This document shows, one piece after another, positions 1 to 10,175 of a stretch of DNA of 64,000 bases. Source of the DNA: Pohlia nutans. Lineage: Eukaryota > Streptophyta > Bryopsida > Bryales > Mniaceae. A program made the translations under genes and the position numbers. Within the stretch, counting starts at the first letter, position 1. The number at the start of each line of letters is the position of its first letter. The stretch covers positions 7,936,001 to 8,000,000 of the forward strand of contig CM040106.1 of assembly GCA_022496805.1 (NCBI GenBank). The letters run 5' to 3'. The notes under the pieces are model-generated. The model had not been told where the DNA came from. It ran no database searches and saw nothing but the letters and a program-made list of their open reading frames with translations.

Positions 1-57
1 GTCATAGTGCAGCAATACGAGTGGTGGTACCACTGCATTTAGCATTGCTACACGAGG

Positions 58-402
58 AAGGAGCAAAAGAATTTAGCTGAATCGCGGGCTGTCCCAGTCG
101 ATCTAAACGCCAATGCTGCGGCTGCAAAACGTCGTGATGCATGGTGGGCGTTGAATGCTGCAGCAGCTTCCGAGGAGTGGCGAAGTGGACGTCACAGAGA
201 TAGGAAGCGATGGGTGGTTGGAGATACCAGTTCTATGGAGGGCGTGGACATGGGAGCAGATAGTGTAGGAACTGCTGACATACCGGGCAGATCAAGCAAC
301 GGGGCAAGAGAGACGCTTAGTTCTCAGTCTACCCAGGAGGGGACCTCGCAGGCCACTACGGATACAGAGTGGGAAAATAAACATGTCACTGATATCACTT
401 AG
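58..402 (+). pseudogene. C-terminal fragment of an unrecognised protein
   Basis: An open frame enters before the first ATG at 151 and ends at a TAA near 400. It begins with a basic stretch (pattern K-x2-K-N-L-A) followed by an alanine-rich segment ending in KRRDAWW. The tail is polar and Ser/Thr/Gly-rich. The first part faintly recalls the C-terminal end of hAT transposases, where a basic R/K-N-L motif precedes a V-x-V-x-x-N motif. The match is too weak for a firm call, and an in-frame stop lies upstream near position 40. The most likely reading is the 3' end of a transposon gene whose body lies outside the window. Confidence 0.2.
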
Positions 403-889
403 TTGTAGTACAGATACGACAAATATGGTGTGTTTTCCTGTGTTTTGGGCTTACATGGCCCTCTTCAGCCCTTTTTTTTTATCACAATGTCTAAATTCCA
501 ATTTTCTTGTACATTCACTATGCATTTTTTAATGTACTTCTATGATAAAAAAAATGGTCTAATGCTTTGTATATTATACAATATTTTGTAATTTACCGGG
601 CCCTTTTAGAGGCCCCATTGAGGATGCTCTAAGTGCTGCAGCTGCAGCTATTTATCCCTACCGTATTACTGGGTTACGGTTAGTGATCTCAGAACCACTT
701 TATGACATTTAGAACATCATGCGACCTTTCACATAAGTGGTATCTACTTTTGCTACCCAATGCATACAATACTCACGATACTTCAATAATTTCCGGCAAT
801 ACCCTTGATATATTATGGTGATACCATGATGATATCCGCAGATATCACCTCACGAAGTTGCTGCATATTTATATCATGATGAGCATTTT
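403..889. other. Non-coding AT-rich spacer
   Basis: No convincing open frame, splice pair or repeat is visible. It ends at the left LTR of the gypsy element; the bases just before that LTR (ATTTT, 885-889) form one half of its imperfect target-site duplication. Confidence 0.5.
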
Positions 890-1301
890 TGGTAGCTCTT
901 CCTGGTAAGGACCTACTCGGTAATCAGTACCGGAGGGGTTGGTAGCTACCGAGGGAAAGGAGTTAACGGAATGTACGACAGAACACTAAAAACTAGGTCG
1001 GTTATCACAAACCTGAGGGAAGACAAAGTGATCAGAGCATACAAGTACAAACAGAAACTACTTGGTAAACATGAAATCAGAAGAGAATACTTCAAACAAG
1101 AAATCAGTTATCTGGAAAAATGTGGCGTGCCAATGACGTTGGCTCTATTGCTTTTATACCACAGTAGAACCAGATCTGACAGTTAGATCAGATCGGTAAA
1201 AAAGTGTTTCCTAGATCTACCTGCTGGGGTAACTTAGAGAATTATTGAGGTAAAAACTCAGACCGGTAGACCTACCGGTAACTCCTAATTTACGGTTAAC
1301 A
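890..1301 (-). repeat. 3' LTR of the gypsy element
   Basis: Direct repeat of 9194-9605. On the plus strand it starts TGGTAGCTC and ends GGTTAACA, so in element orientation it runs TGTTAACC...GAGCTACCA. A polypurine tract abuts its inner end. Confidence 0.93.
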
Positions 1302-1320
1302 CTATCCCCCCTCTAAACCA
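1302..1320 (-). promoter_or_regulatory. Polypurine tract
   Basis: In element orientation a purine run around AGAGGGGGGATAG sits directly against the TGTTAAC start of the 3' LTR. This is the expected place for the plus-strand DNA primer of reverse transcription. Confidence 0.8.
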
Positions 1321-1382
1321 AGTTCACACCTGGAACTTGTTTTAAAATACATGTGGTACAAAAAGTAAGATCGGAGGGATTT

Positions 1383-3737
1383 CTATTCCGTGGGACCGGG
1401 TTGCCTACTGATGGTGCGGGTAAACCTGAGCGGATTGTCATCAGATCCGGTAGGCTCCTTGGTATTGGGCGTGTTTTGCCGAGGTCCGTTGGGTGTCCCG
1501 GTATCAGGTGTGATGTTAGTACCTTGCGTGAATCCCGTAGGGCTGAGCTGTTCACGGCCATCAAATGAGTGCCCAAGAAAGGATGAAACAAAGCCCTCGA
1601 TAGGTAATGGAGGAGCTTGGATGGGGCCGTGGTCCGTCGTGGCCGGGGGTTGCAGAATGTTGGTGTCGATAGAGTCCGGGGATGCGGGTTGAGGGATGAA
1701 ATCCGGATATGCTCGTCGGTACTGGTTGAGCATCCGGTGGGTGTTGTCGAGTGCCGTGGCGACGTTCTGTTCTAGGCTGTGCAGCGTTGCATTGTCGGTA
1801 GCTAGGTTCTCCATCTCGGTAGACAGTGTTGCAATGTGAGCCGACTCGTTCTAGAGTGCCTGTCGGAGGGAGTCGATGGTGATCTTGTTCTGGTCCTTCT
1901 CGGTTTTGAGTTGCTCCCTTTCCGTGGTGACTGCGCTCAAGAGGATGTCCTAGGCTTGAAGTTTCAGGGTAAGGGTGTCGACTTCGAAGCGGGAACGTTC
2001 ACGGTCCTGCCGAATCCGAGCAAGATCGGTAGTGTGCTGGCGTGCTTCGGCTCGGGAGGTATCGAGTTGATCCTCCATCTTGGTAATCCGAGTTTGGACG
2101 CTCTCAAGTTGGCGCTGATGTGCCGCTGGGTCGGAGATGGTGAGTTGTCGAACTTGCGTCTCGACCTCGGTGAGTACTTGAGACAGGTTACTTGCCATTT
2201 GGCGGAGGAAACATATATATGCTGTACCAGGTTCTGAGGTCCGTGGGGAAAAGTATCGGGAGGGTCAGCTCGTTCAGTTGGTGGGGTAACCGAGGTCAGT
2301 GGGGGTGCCATCTGCGCAGATACTTGGACACCGGTAGTACGAGTGACTTTGGTAGTGAGCATACCTGGAGTCTGGAGTGGCGGAAACAGTGGTTGTGTTC
2401 GTAACGGTGGATTTTTTCCAGTGATCTTCGGGGGTTCCGAGGATGTGCGATTCGGTGACGGAATTGGTGGAGACGGAGTGCGCTGAGATGATCTCTACGT
2501 GGAGGAGGAACCGCTGCCATGCTCTGTTCAAGGTCGAGGATTCCTGCCGAATTCTTGTAGGGCATCGGCTATCTCCGGTCGTGCCTTGCGTTTGGATGTA
2601 GTGGGGGCCGTTGTGAGTTGGCTGCGAAGTCGAGACGAGATCCCTAGGTCGAAGAAATTTAGGGTCGGTAGTGATGCGCGCCGCTTGCCTGGTTCGTACC
2701 AATGCGCGCGTCCCGGGTGCGGTACCAGGGAAGGCGGAGTTGTGCTCGGTTCGGGTACCGGTGCTGCTGGTATGGTCGTGGTAGCGGCTGCTTCTTGTCC
2801 TTGGAGAAGCATGTCCCAGATCTCGGCCAAGAAACACTGTGGAGAATTGCCTCCCTTGATGGTGGCGAGTTCCTTCTGAAGCTACCCAAGCATGAAGGTG
2901 GCCCAGTTCCAAGTGGCGGTACCGGTAAGGGAGAGCTCGTCGACCGTGAGTATCTCGTGGAGGCACTGCTTGGACGTATAGGTCTGCTTCTTCTTGAAGT
3001 AGATCCCTTGAAGCAAGCCATACTTCCGAGGTCACAACTCTACCGGCCCATGCGAAACACTATACCCGTCGGTATCCGGTCGATGAGTGAGTGGATGTGA
3101 TCCAGGGCTGACGCTCCAGTATTTGAACTTGGCCAAATCCAGATTGGAGTTGACCTTGGTAGTCGTGTCGGTCGGTAATCGGAGAATGTTGGTGATATCT
3201 GCCGGGGTGATGATGTAGCCCCTACTGCTGCGGTATGCTGTGCACGGTGTTGAGGAAATTCTCCACTACATCTTTGCGGATTTCTCGGCCCGATGGTAGG
3301 TTGACAAAACCCTTGAGGCCGACTTGGTGAAGCCACTCATGTTCGGTTTGACTTGTGGCGGTGAAATCTTTCCAGGCAAGCATGTGTTTGAGCGGGTGGC
3401 ATGTGATGTCCTTCCATTCATCGGTTACCGGGTTGCCGCGGGAGGTGTTGGCTCGGTGACTGTCTACCGATGTTTTCTTCTGACCTGTTATCCTGCGAAA
3501 CCGCACACGGAGAGTTCCTCGCGTTCTCTCTCGGAAGGTGGAAGAAGGAGCGGCTACCAAACAAGACGGTGGAAGAACTCTAATCCGCGCTATTCGTCTC
3601 GGTCGATTGTGTCGGTGGCCGTGAACGGTAGCTACCGGCCGTGGCGGCCGGGGAAGAAGAGAGAAAGACGGAGATGGAGGGCGGAAGCGGAGAGCTAACC
3701 GAGAGGGAGAAAGAACCATGGCGGCGGAAGACGGCAT
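1383..3737 (-). pseudogene. 3' ORF of gypsy element, coiled-coil protein
   Basis: An extra ORF lies between integrase and the 3' LTR, where some plant retrotransposons carry an env-like gene. The first ATG fits at 3737. Read across several frame changes, it has a Pro/Ser/Arg-rich start. A globular segment follows at about 3490-2640 with hydrophobic and aromatic patches such as KYGLLQGIYFKKKQ and WNWATFMLGKLQKEL. Next is a Pro/Thr-rich linker, then a long heptad-like coiled coil (about 2200-1740, e.g. QTRITKMEDQLDTSRAEA), and a Pro/Thr-rich tail. Two in-frame TAG codons break the coiled coil near 1950 and 1851, and frameshifts split the rest. No transmembrane segment typical of an envelope protein was seen. 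Function unknown. The LTR element at the right end of the window has a comparable ORF in the same position. Confidence 0.6.
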
Positions 3738-4129
3738 GGTGAGGAAGGAATAAATAGAAGGAGAGGATGACAAGGAAATGAATGAAGACGGTGGTGAAGT
3801 GAAGAAACAGGGAGTGGGTGGGTGCAAACTAGGTTGGGAGAGTGGCGGCGCATTAGGGTTGGGGACTGCTAAACTTGGCGCTCGGTACGGTTTTAGCTTT
3901 GGAAATACCAAAGTGGTTGGTTCGGTATGTCCGAGCAGCAGCATTGGAGGCGACTGTGATGCTCTGGTTGGGTCGGTTGCCGAGTTGGTGCGGAAGGTCG
4001 AGTCAAAAAAACGTCGTTTTGGTACCAAGGTGTGACTCGGTATCCTGAGTCGACTGAGGAAACATTTCCACGGTGATGCAGTTTGTGAAAATAGAAATAT
4101 CGGTAGCCTCTTCATCGTCCTCTGCATCG

Positions 4130-4632
4130 TCCTCGGTTACGTCTTGATTGTTCGGTTGGTGGAGAATGGCACTTTTATCTGGGGCTGTTCGGGCGGCTTG
4201 AAGTAACTGGTTGTCATTGAGGAATCGGTACGGTTTAAGTTTGTTGATGTTGACTATTATCGGATCGGGATCAAATTTGTCAACGGCGACGAGTAATATC
4301 GTATTGTTGGGTAGGGGATATTGAACTCAGTAAGGCCCAAACCATTTATTTTTGAGCTTACCAGGGTGTACGTTAGCACCTTTGGGATACCAGAGTACCG
4401 GGTCGCCCAGTCGGAACTGATGTGTCGGCCCCGTGGTGTTGGCCCATTGAGCAAGGTTCCATTGCGATATCCCTTGCCTCTCGAGAGCTCAGTGTCGAGA
4501 TTCGTCCAAGCGCTCCAGATTGGCCGTGCGTGCTGCGAGAACCCGACTAGGCGAATGGTCGGTAGGGGTGGTCTTGGTCGGTATCAAGTATTCGGTAGGC
4601 ATTAAGGGAATAATGCCATAATAATGTTCGGT
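4130..4632 (-). pseudogene. Integrase remnant (C-terminal part only)
   Basis: The frame picks up near the end of a retroviral-type integrase core, with a P-x-M-P-T-E-Y-L-I-P motif. It continues through the post-core region (F-R-L-G-D-P-V-L-W-Y, then KFDPDPIIVNINKLKPYR), which matches the C-terminal DNA-binding region of gypsy integrases. The HHCC zinc-binding region and the whole DDE catalytic core are missing. RNase H sequence runs straight into this fragment near 4618-4640. The deletion is about the size of the lost core, so this copy could not integrate by itself. Confidence 0.75.
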
Positions 4633-5206
4633 AGGCTAACCTTTTCTTGCGCTTCGTACTCCAGTCGGCAGGGAAGGTGCTGGTTTTGAGGTAGTCGTGG
4701 ACTGTCGTGTGCCTCTCCGGTTGTATGTTGAATAGTTGGGCGTTGGACGTGGCATCGGTAATACCGGTGGCCGGTTCGGCTACCATGTTCCGAGAAAGCG
4801 CTTTGGCAATACCGTGTGTCTTGCCTGGTTTGTAAACGATGGTGAAGTCAAATTCCAGAAACAAGAGTAACCATCGCGCACTACATCCGGAAACTTGAGT
4901 TATGTTTACCAAATAAATCAATGCCATGAGGTCTACGTAAAACATGAACCTGTTACCAAGGAGGTAGTGCCCAAATTTGTTGATGACGTATACCATGGCT
5001 AAAGCTTCGCGCTTGGTAGTCGTATAATTCTTCTCTGCGCGGCTCAGTAGTCGAGATGCGTAGACGATAGGCTGGTCGATTTTTCCGGTAGGGTTCTGTG
5101 CCAGCATAGCTCCTACTGCAATAATTGAAGCATCCGTATAAATGTGAAATTCCAGCTTCCAATTGACTGCGGTAAGGATAGGAGCGTTGACATAACGCTT
5201 TTTTAT
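4633..5206 (-). pseudogene. RNase H domain of gypsy pol
   Basis: The frame shows TDASIIAVGAMLAQN, then PIVYASRLLSRAEKNYTTT and KREALAMVYVINKF. These are the conserved D and E blocks of Ty3/gypsy RNase H, which removes the RNA template during reverse transcription. It follows reverse transcriptase in the same orientation after an in-frame TAG near 5205, at a position where a polar residue (probably Gln from CAG) is expected. A tether-like segment (YKPGKTHGIAKALSRN, where families usually have N-x-x-A-D-x-L-S-R) follows. The domain ends at the integrase deletion. Confidence 0.85.
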
Positions 5207-6002
5207 CTAGGTAAATGTTTGGTTGCATTCGGTAGTCCAAGTAAATGGTTCGTCTTTTCTTGTAAGCAAAGTGATGGGTGCCATAATCCGGGCGTAATCG
5301 CGGATGAAACATCTGTTGAATTGAGCAAGGCCGTTGAAGACCTGGATGTCCTTGATGTTGCGAGGGCACGGCTTTGTGACGAGAGCTACAATTTTCTTTG
5401 GATCGGGGAATTTGCCTTCTGCGGAGACGACATACCCAAGAATCATACCGGAGCGAATTAAAAAACAACATTTTTCGGGATTTAAACTTATACCGAACTC
5501 ACGGCATTTGGTAAAACACTTTCGGAGTTTGTTGAGGTGGGTCTCGGTAGTACTATACACGCTGAAGTCGTCGAGGAATAGTTTCATGAAATCACCGAGA
5601 TATTCCTTGAAAGCTTGGTTGACTGCTCGCTGGTACATTGGCGGAGCGTTCTTCAAACCGAATGGCATCACTACCCAGACAAAGGCTCCCCACTCGGTAA
5701 TGAACGTTGTCTTGTGGCGGTCCTCGGGTGCAATCTTGATTTGGTGATATCCGGAGAAGCCGTCGAGGAATGAGTACATCTCGTTGCCTGCTACCGAGTC
5801 GACGACTTCGTCGTTAAACGATAGTGGATATGGATCCTTCTTGGTTGCGTTGTTGAGACACCTGAAATCAACGCAAATTCTAAGTTTGTCGTTCTTCTTT
5901 GGTACCACGACGATTGGTGATAACGAGGTGGCATGGTCCACAGGTTTAATAAATCCAATCTGCAAAAGTTTTTCAAGATCGGTTTTTACCGCCGCCGCAT
6001 AT
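5207..6002 (-). pseudogene. Reverse transcriptase domain of gypsy pol
   Basis: About 250 residues are open. The order of motifs is the gypsy one: P-V-D-H-A-T-S-L-S-P-I, VVVPKKNDKLRICVDFR, DPYPLSFNDEVVD, the catalytic-Asp block FLDGFSGYHQI, MPFGLKNAPPMYQRAV, and the active-site F-L-D-D box (KLFLDDFSVYS). The enzyme copies element RNA into DNA in cytoplasmic particles. The three catalytic aspartates are present. An in-frame TAA just upstream (near 6003) and a frameshift near 6012 separate it from the gag-protease frame. Confidence 0.93.
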
Positions 6003-6532
6003 TAAGGATTCATTCATTAGCGTACCTGATGGGTGGGGGGGATACTGGTGTCGAGTTCGATCTTGTGTTAAGCTATGTGTTCCGGGATGCCACGTAGATC
6101 ATGGTATGACCATGCAAACACGTCTTTGAAAGTGCAGAATAATTCTTCGGCCTTCGGTAGGAGGGAATCCGAGACGGAAGTACTGATATGAATAATGCTG
6201 GGGTCGATATCTGTTCCGAGGTTGAGGTCTTGTAGTTGCTCTTCCTCTGTCTGCGACCATTTTTCTACCGAGATTTTTTTTACCTTTTTCTAAATCGGTA
6301 TTTCATCGACTAGCATGCTGCCTTCCATATGGGTTATGGCTGGTAAAGTGAGCTCGGTAGTGCTTACCTGGCACAGGTCGTCAATTGCCAATGTTCCAAT
6401 GGGGAGGAGGAACTCCTGTGCCTCGAGTAGGATGATTGTTTCTTCATTGGTAAGGCCTTCCATGTAATTGTAGCAGACGAGAGCATCGGGAGTCGTGGCT
6501 TCAAAGCCTAATTCCCGGTTAATCCGTATTGT

Positions 6533-7000
6533 TCAGATGGTACCATTACCCATGATCTGTATGTGGTCGTTAGCCAAATCGTGAACTACTCTAGCGTCCC
6601 TAAGCCATGGTCTACCAAGCAATAGCGTATATGCCAAATTGACATCCTTACAAGAAATGACGGTGAGAATAATGATATAGGGAACACCATGAATGAAGAT
6701 CTTGATGTCCTTGAGCAAGCCAAGTGGTTGGACGAGGGAGATGTCCGCCATCTTTAATTTAAAAGGTGCCGGTGTTGGAGTCGGTAGTCCAAGTCTGCGT
6801 CGCTCGGTTTCGGTGATGACATTTACTCCCGATCCCCCATCCAACAGAACGTCTTGTAATTGGTGATTCCCAATTTTATCTGAGATGATCCGCGTGTGAC
6901 GGTCGATTGCTACTACCAAATGGACTGCCACGATGGGTTGCTTGGTAACCGGGACAGGGGACGGGGTTATCTGACCTAGACGGTGATAGATATGTTCAGT
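6533..7000 (-). pseudogene. Aspartic protease domain of gypsy gag-pol
   Basis: The frame continues from gag without a stop and contains VLLDGGSGVNVIT, followed by a hydrophobic stretch and LLGRPWLRDA. This is the pattern of retroelement pepsin-like proteases, with D-G-G in place of the common D-T/S-G, a variant seen in plant elements. The enzyme would cleave the polyprotein during particle maturation. A poorly conserved linker (6003-6532) joins it to reverse transcriptase. Confidence 0.8.
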
Positions 7001-7409
7001 AATGCAAGGTGCAATAGCCATAAGGTTTTTGAGATTGACCTGGATTGTTTGTGATTTGATTTGTTGGAGGATGGTCTCGCAAATATCTATGGTGCTGTCC
7101 GGAGCGGTTGGAGTGATGCAGGGTGATGGTGGCTCCAATAGCGAGAGGTTTTGTAGTTCACGGACCGTCTTTATCATTTCTTCGTGCAGCTGCTCTTCGG
7201 CTTGCCAATCAAACGCCTCGGTTGGGCGAGGTGCTTCGGAACTAGTTGGTGTGGGACTGTTCGGAACTACCGAGTATGGATGTTGTGTCTGACTCTCAGT
7301 GTGAGGGCCGATATGAGAGACATCTACGGTATGGACATCAGTAATGACTACCAAGGATCCTGAGTGTGCGGGTAGTTTGTTCTGGATGGCTTTTTTAACA
7401 TCCTCATCC

Positions 7410-9037
7410 AGTAGAAGTGGACAACGATGTCCCAGATGTTCAAGTGATCCACATACATTACATAGGTACCGTTGTACCGGGGTCATACCACGAGAAGTAC
7501 GGCGGTTTTCGGTACTTACTGGAGTTGGTGCTGGCTGAGTTTGAATCTGATGGACGGAAGCCGTATCCGTTTTCTTCCCGTAGTCACTAGCCGAGTTGCG
7601 GTAACATGTCCCCCATTCATGGCCCATACGACCACAGCCGGTACACTTCAGGTTACGTCGAGAATTGTCTCCGGTACTAGTCAAGGAAAGGGTCGGTTGC
7701 CGCGATTTGGGTAGGCCTTCCTCTGTGGTGCGTGCCGAGTCCACTGCTTCGGAAAACGTCTGTCGTTGAAGTCCTACCATAGCTACCTGCAGATATTCCA
7801 ATAAGCCAGCGCAAAAATTTCTCAACATGAACATATCATCCGGAGGTACAGTTAGATTTTCCGCTAGTTGCTAGAGACGTTCGGCGTAATCATCGACAAA
7901 TTCCTTCGGTTGCTGATTGATTGTACGAAATTGGATGTACGTTTGGTTGTCTGTTTTGATGGTTTGGTAGCGTCTTTTGAATGCGGTAAATACCTCCTAC
8001 AATGTATTAGTAGGATGTATCCGTCTATGGTATGCAAACCAATTTGACTCTTTGTCCGTGAGAGAATTACCGAATAATTCCAATTGGACCATGGTTTCCG
8101 TTTCGCCATTTAATCTAATAGCAGATTCAAACTTACGGCAATATGTCTTGGGGCACTTACCCGTTCTGTACTCAGGATACGGTACTGCTTTTCGAGCGGT
8201 CAAGGTAGGGCGTCGACCAGCAGGTGGATTCGGAACGCTTGGGTCGCCGGCAGGTCGGTAGGTTGGGGTCGGTACTCCGGTAGCCATAATGCGGCGCGGT
8301 TGGGGATAGTTGTATGGACAGGAAATAGAAGGGTGGTCGGTATGGCCACAGAATGTGCAAAACCGAATAGGAGGTTTGGGACGAACCTGGTGGTGGTGAT
8401 GTGGAGGATGAAATCCAAAAAATTGTTGTTGTACCGGGTATTGATGTCCTGGAATCGGTTGTGGGCGAACTGTGTCGTGCATTGATGGAGCACGTCTTTG
8501 ATCTTGTTGAAACTGGCGTAAACGTAAATGTGGAAGTTGTAGCTGAGACACAGACAAATCGAGGTCCACTTGAGGTGTCGGTTCTAGGGCCGCAAAGAGT
8601 TCTTGATCCGTTGCGCCTTCTTGTGGTAGTTGTTGAAGTCGGTCTTGAATGCCTGAGGATTGCAGAAATGCCTGGGCACGAAACCGTTCGCGTTCGTCGT
8701 TGGTGAGGTGTAAGTCTTCCCCGGTAGCTGCAGGGTTGAAGAGTACCGAGTCAAAAGACGGCCTCTGCCAGGTAGACGAGTGTGGATGTCGTGCGGTTTG
8801 AAGTTCTCGCGGGGTCGGTAATTCGTCCGCTGTGAGTAAGGGTTGAAGCCATCTTGTCGGATGAGTGGTTGTTGAGGGAGCTCGGAACATCGGTGATGGT
8901 AGCAGATCTTGTACGCTGCGGTGAATACGAGCGTTGGAAGTCGTGAGGGCCTCGAGGTCGAACTCAGGCGGTGGTCGTGTAGATCTAGTGTGGCGTTGAG
9001 CTATGGGAAAGTTTGGTGTAACAGAATTCGGACAACC
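7410..9037 (-). pseudogene. Gag polyprotein with three zinc knuckles
   Basis: The frame opens after a stop near 9040 and lacks a clear ATG until 8890. It has a Pro-rich N-terminus, a Gln-rich region, and a first CX2CX4HX4C knuckle (CTFCGHTDHPSISC, about 8320-8370). The retrotransposon gag core follows (LELFGNSLTDKESNWF, then F-K-R-R-Y-Q and a FVDDYAERLQQLAENL-like segment). Two more knuckles come at about 7600-7650 (CTGCGRMGHEWGTC) and 7420-7465 (CNVCGSLEHLGHRC). Gag forms the particle and packages RNA. In-frame TAG codons at 7997 and 7871 both sit where CAG (Gln) would fit. A knuckle ahead of the gag core is unusual. Confidence 0.85.
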
Positions 9038-9180
9038 GGACTATGATAACAACAAATGAGCACGGTAAGACGGATAGTGTAAAAAGGCGCGGTGTCACAC
9101 AGATACTTAAGCGATCATAGAGTACCGGGATCGGTTACTCTGTGTTTTTTTAGAAAACGATTTCTAGAATTCGAACACTA

Positions 9181-9191
9181 GATGGTCGCCA
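9181..9191 (-). promoter_or_regulatory. Putative primer-binding site
   Basis: Two bases inside the 5' LTR the element reads TGGCGACCATC. It starts with TGG, as expected for pairing to a tRNA CCA end. The same 11 bases sit next to the LTR at 15,122, which supports a real function. The primer tRNA was not identified. Confidence 0.6.
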
Positions 9192-9193
9192 AA

Positions 9194-9605
9194 TGGTAGC
9201 TCCTCTTGGTAAGGACCTACTCGGTAATCAGTACCGGAGGGGTTGGTAGCTACCGAGGGAAAAGAGTTAACGGAATGTACGACAAAACATTTAAAACTAG
9301 GTCGGTTATCACAAAACCGAGGGAAGACAAACTGATCAAAGCATACAAGTACAAAGAAAAACTACTTGGTAAGCATGAAATCAGAAGAGAATACTTCAAA
9401 CAAGAAATCAGTTATCTGGAAAAATGTGGCGTGCCAATGAGGTTGGCTCTATTGCTTTTATACCACAGTAGAACCAGATCTGACAGTTAGGTCAGATCGG
9501 TAAAAAAGTGTTTCCTAGATCTACCTGTTGGGGTAACTTGAAAAATTACTGGGATAAAAACTCAGACCGGTAGACCTACCGGTAACTCCTAATTTACGGT
9601 TAACA
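9194..9605 (-). repeat. 5' LTR of the gypsy element
   Basis: 412-bp direct repeat of 890-1301, with TG...CA ends and only scattered substitutions between the two. On the element strand it would carry the promoter. Confidence 0.93.
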
Positions 9606-10175
9606 ATTCTCACTACATTTCAATTATTTTTTCATTTTTTTTCTTTGTATGTTTAGCAGCCCCATTTTTTGGATAGAAATTCAGCTAATTTTAGCCAGTT
9701 TTGAGATCATTGGTTATGGTACCTAGGCCAACTGTCAACAGTACGGGGATCCCCGCTGACACTGGCACTGAGTTCCGCTGAAAAAATAACGGTATTATAC
9801 CCGTACTGGCGCTGAGAGGGATAACTAATTCATGTCCCAACATTTTGTAGCGTTGGTTGCGCTGACATAAGCGAGGAAGCAGGAACAACGCGTTGTGAGT
9901 ATTTTCTATGAGTCACACACATCAAACAACAACTGGTATCATATCAGGGATACCATTACAATATCCATGGGGAGTGTTTCAGAACACACAATTCGCCACT
10001 GGATGAAACTAAATCAATATTTGAAAACATGTATATATATATATATATATTAATTACATGTTGAAGCTGCCCTAACTTGGCCTTCAATGCCGTGAGGTTG
10101 TACATGGTCATGAAAAGGGAAGCGGATTCCTCACAAAATTTAACGACCACAACAGCACCAACCTTTACAATGCCT
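9606..10175. other. Non-coding spacer with a GCTGA motif cluster and TA microsatellite
   Basis: No supported gene. Around 9740-9880 the motif CGCTGA or CACTGA recurs several times, and a short (TA)n run lies at about 10,030-10,050. The motif cluster could be subterminal sequence of the element carrying the next gene, but no terminal repeat was found. Confidence 0.4.

Larger units (their letters stand above)
890..9605 (-). mobile_element. Ty3/gypsy LTR retrotransposon, integrase-deleted
   Basis: This 8.7-kb element is bounded by two 412-bp direct repeats with TG...CA ends. It is flanked by ATTTT on the left and ATTCT on the right, a 5-bp target duplication with one mismatch. On the minus strand the order is 5' LTR, primer-binding site, gag with three zinc knuckles, aspartic protease, reverse transcriptase, RNase H, integrase remnant, a coiled-coil 3' ORF, polypurine tract, 3' LTR. 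Reverse transcriptase before integrase, with protease after gag, is the Ty3/gypsy order. The integrase core is deleted, and every ORF carries stops or frameshifts, so the copy is dead. The LTRs differ at only a modest number of sites, so insertion was not very ancient. Confidence 0.93.

Noticed and set aside
1390..3698. Plus-strand ORFs opposite the retrotransposon 3' ORF
   Set aside because: They are antisense shadows; codon pattern, coiled-coil periodicity and element orientation support the minus strand.
890..9605. Endogenous pararetrovirus or retrovirus
   Set aside because: Two LTRs, a primer-binding site, polypurine tract and short target duplication define an LTR retrotransposon. No movement protein, coat protein of a pararetrovirus, or envelope with membrane segment is visible.
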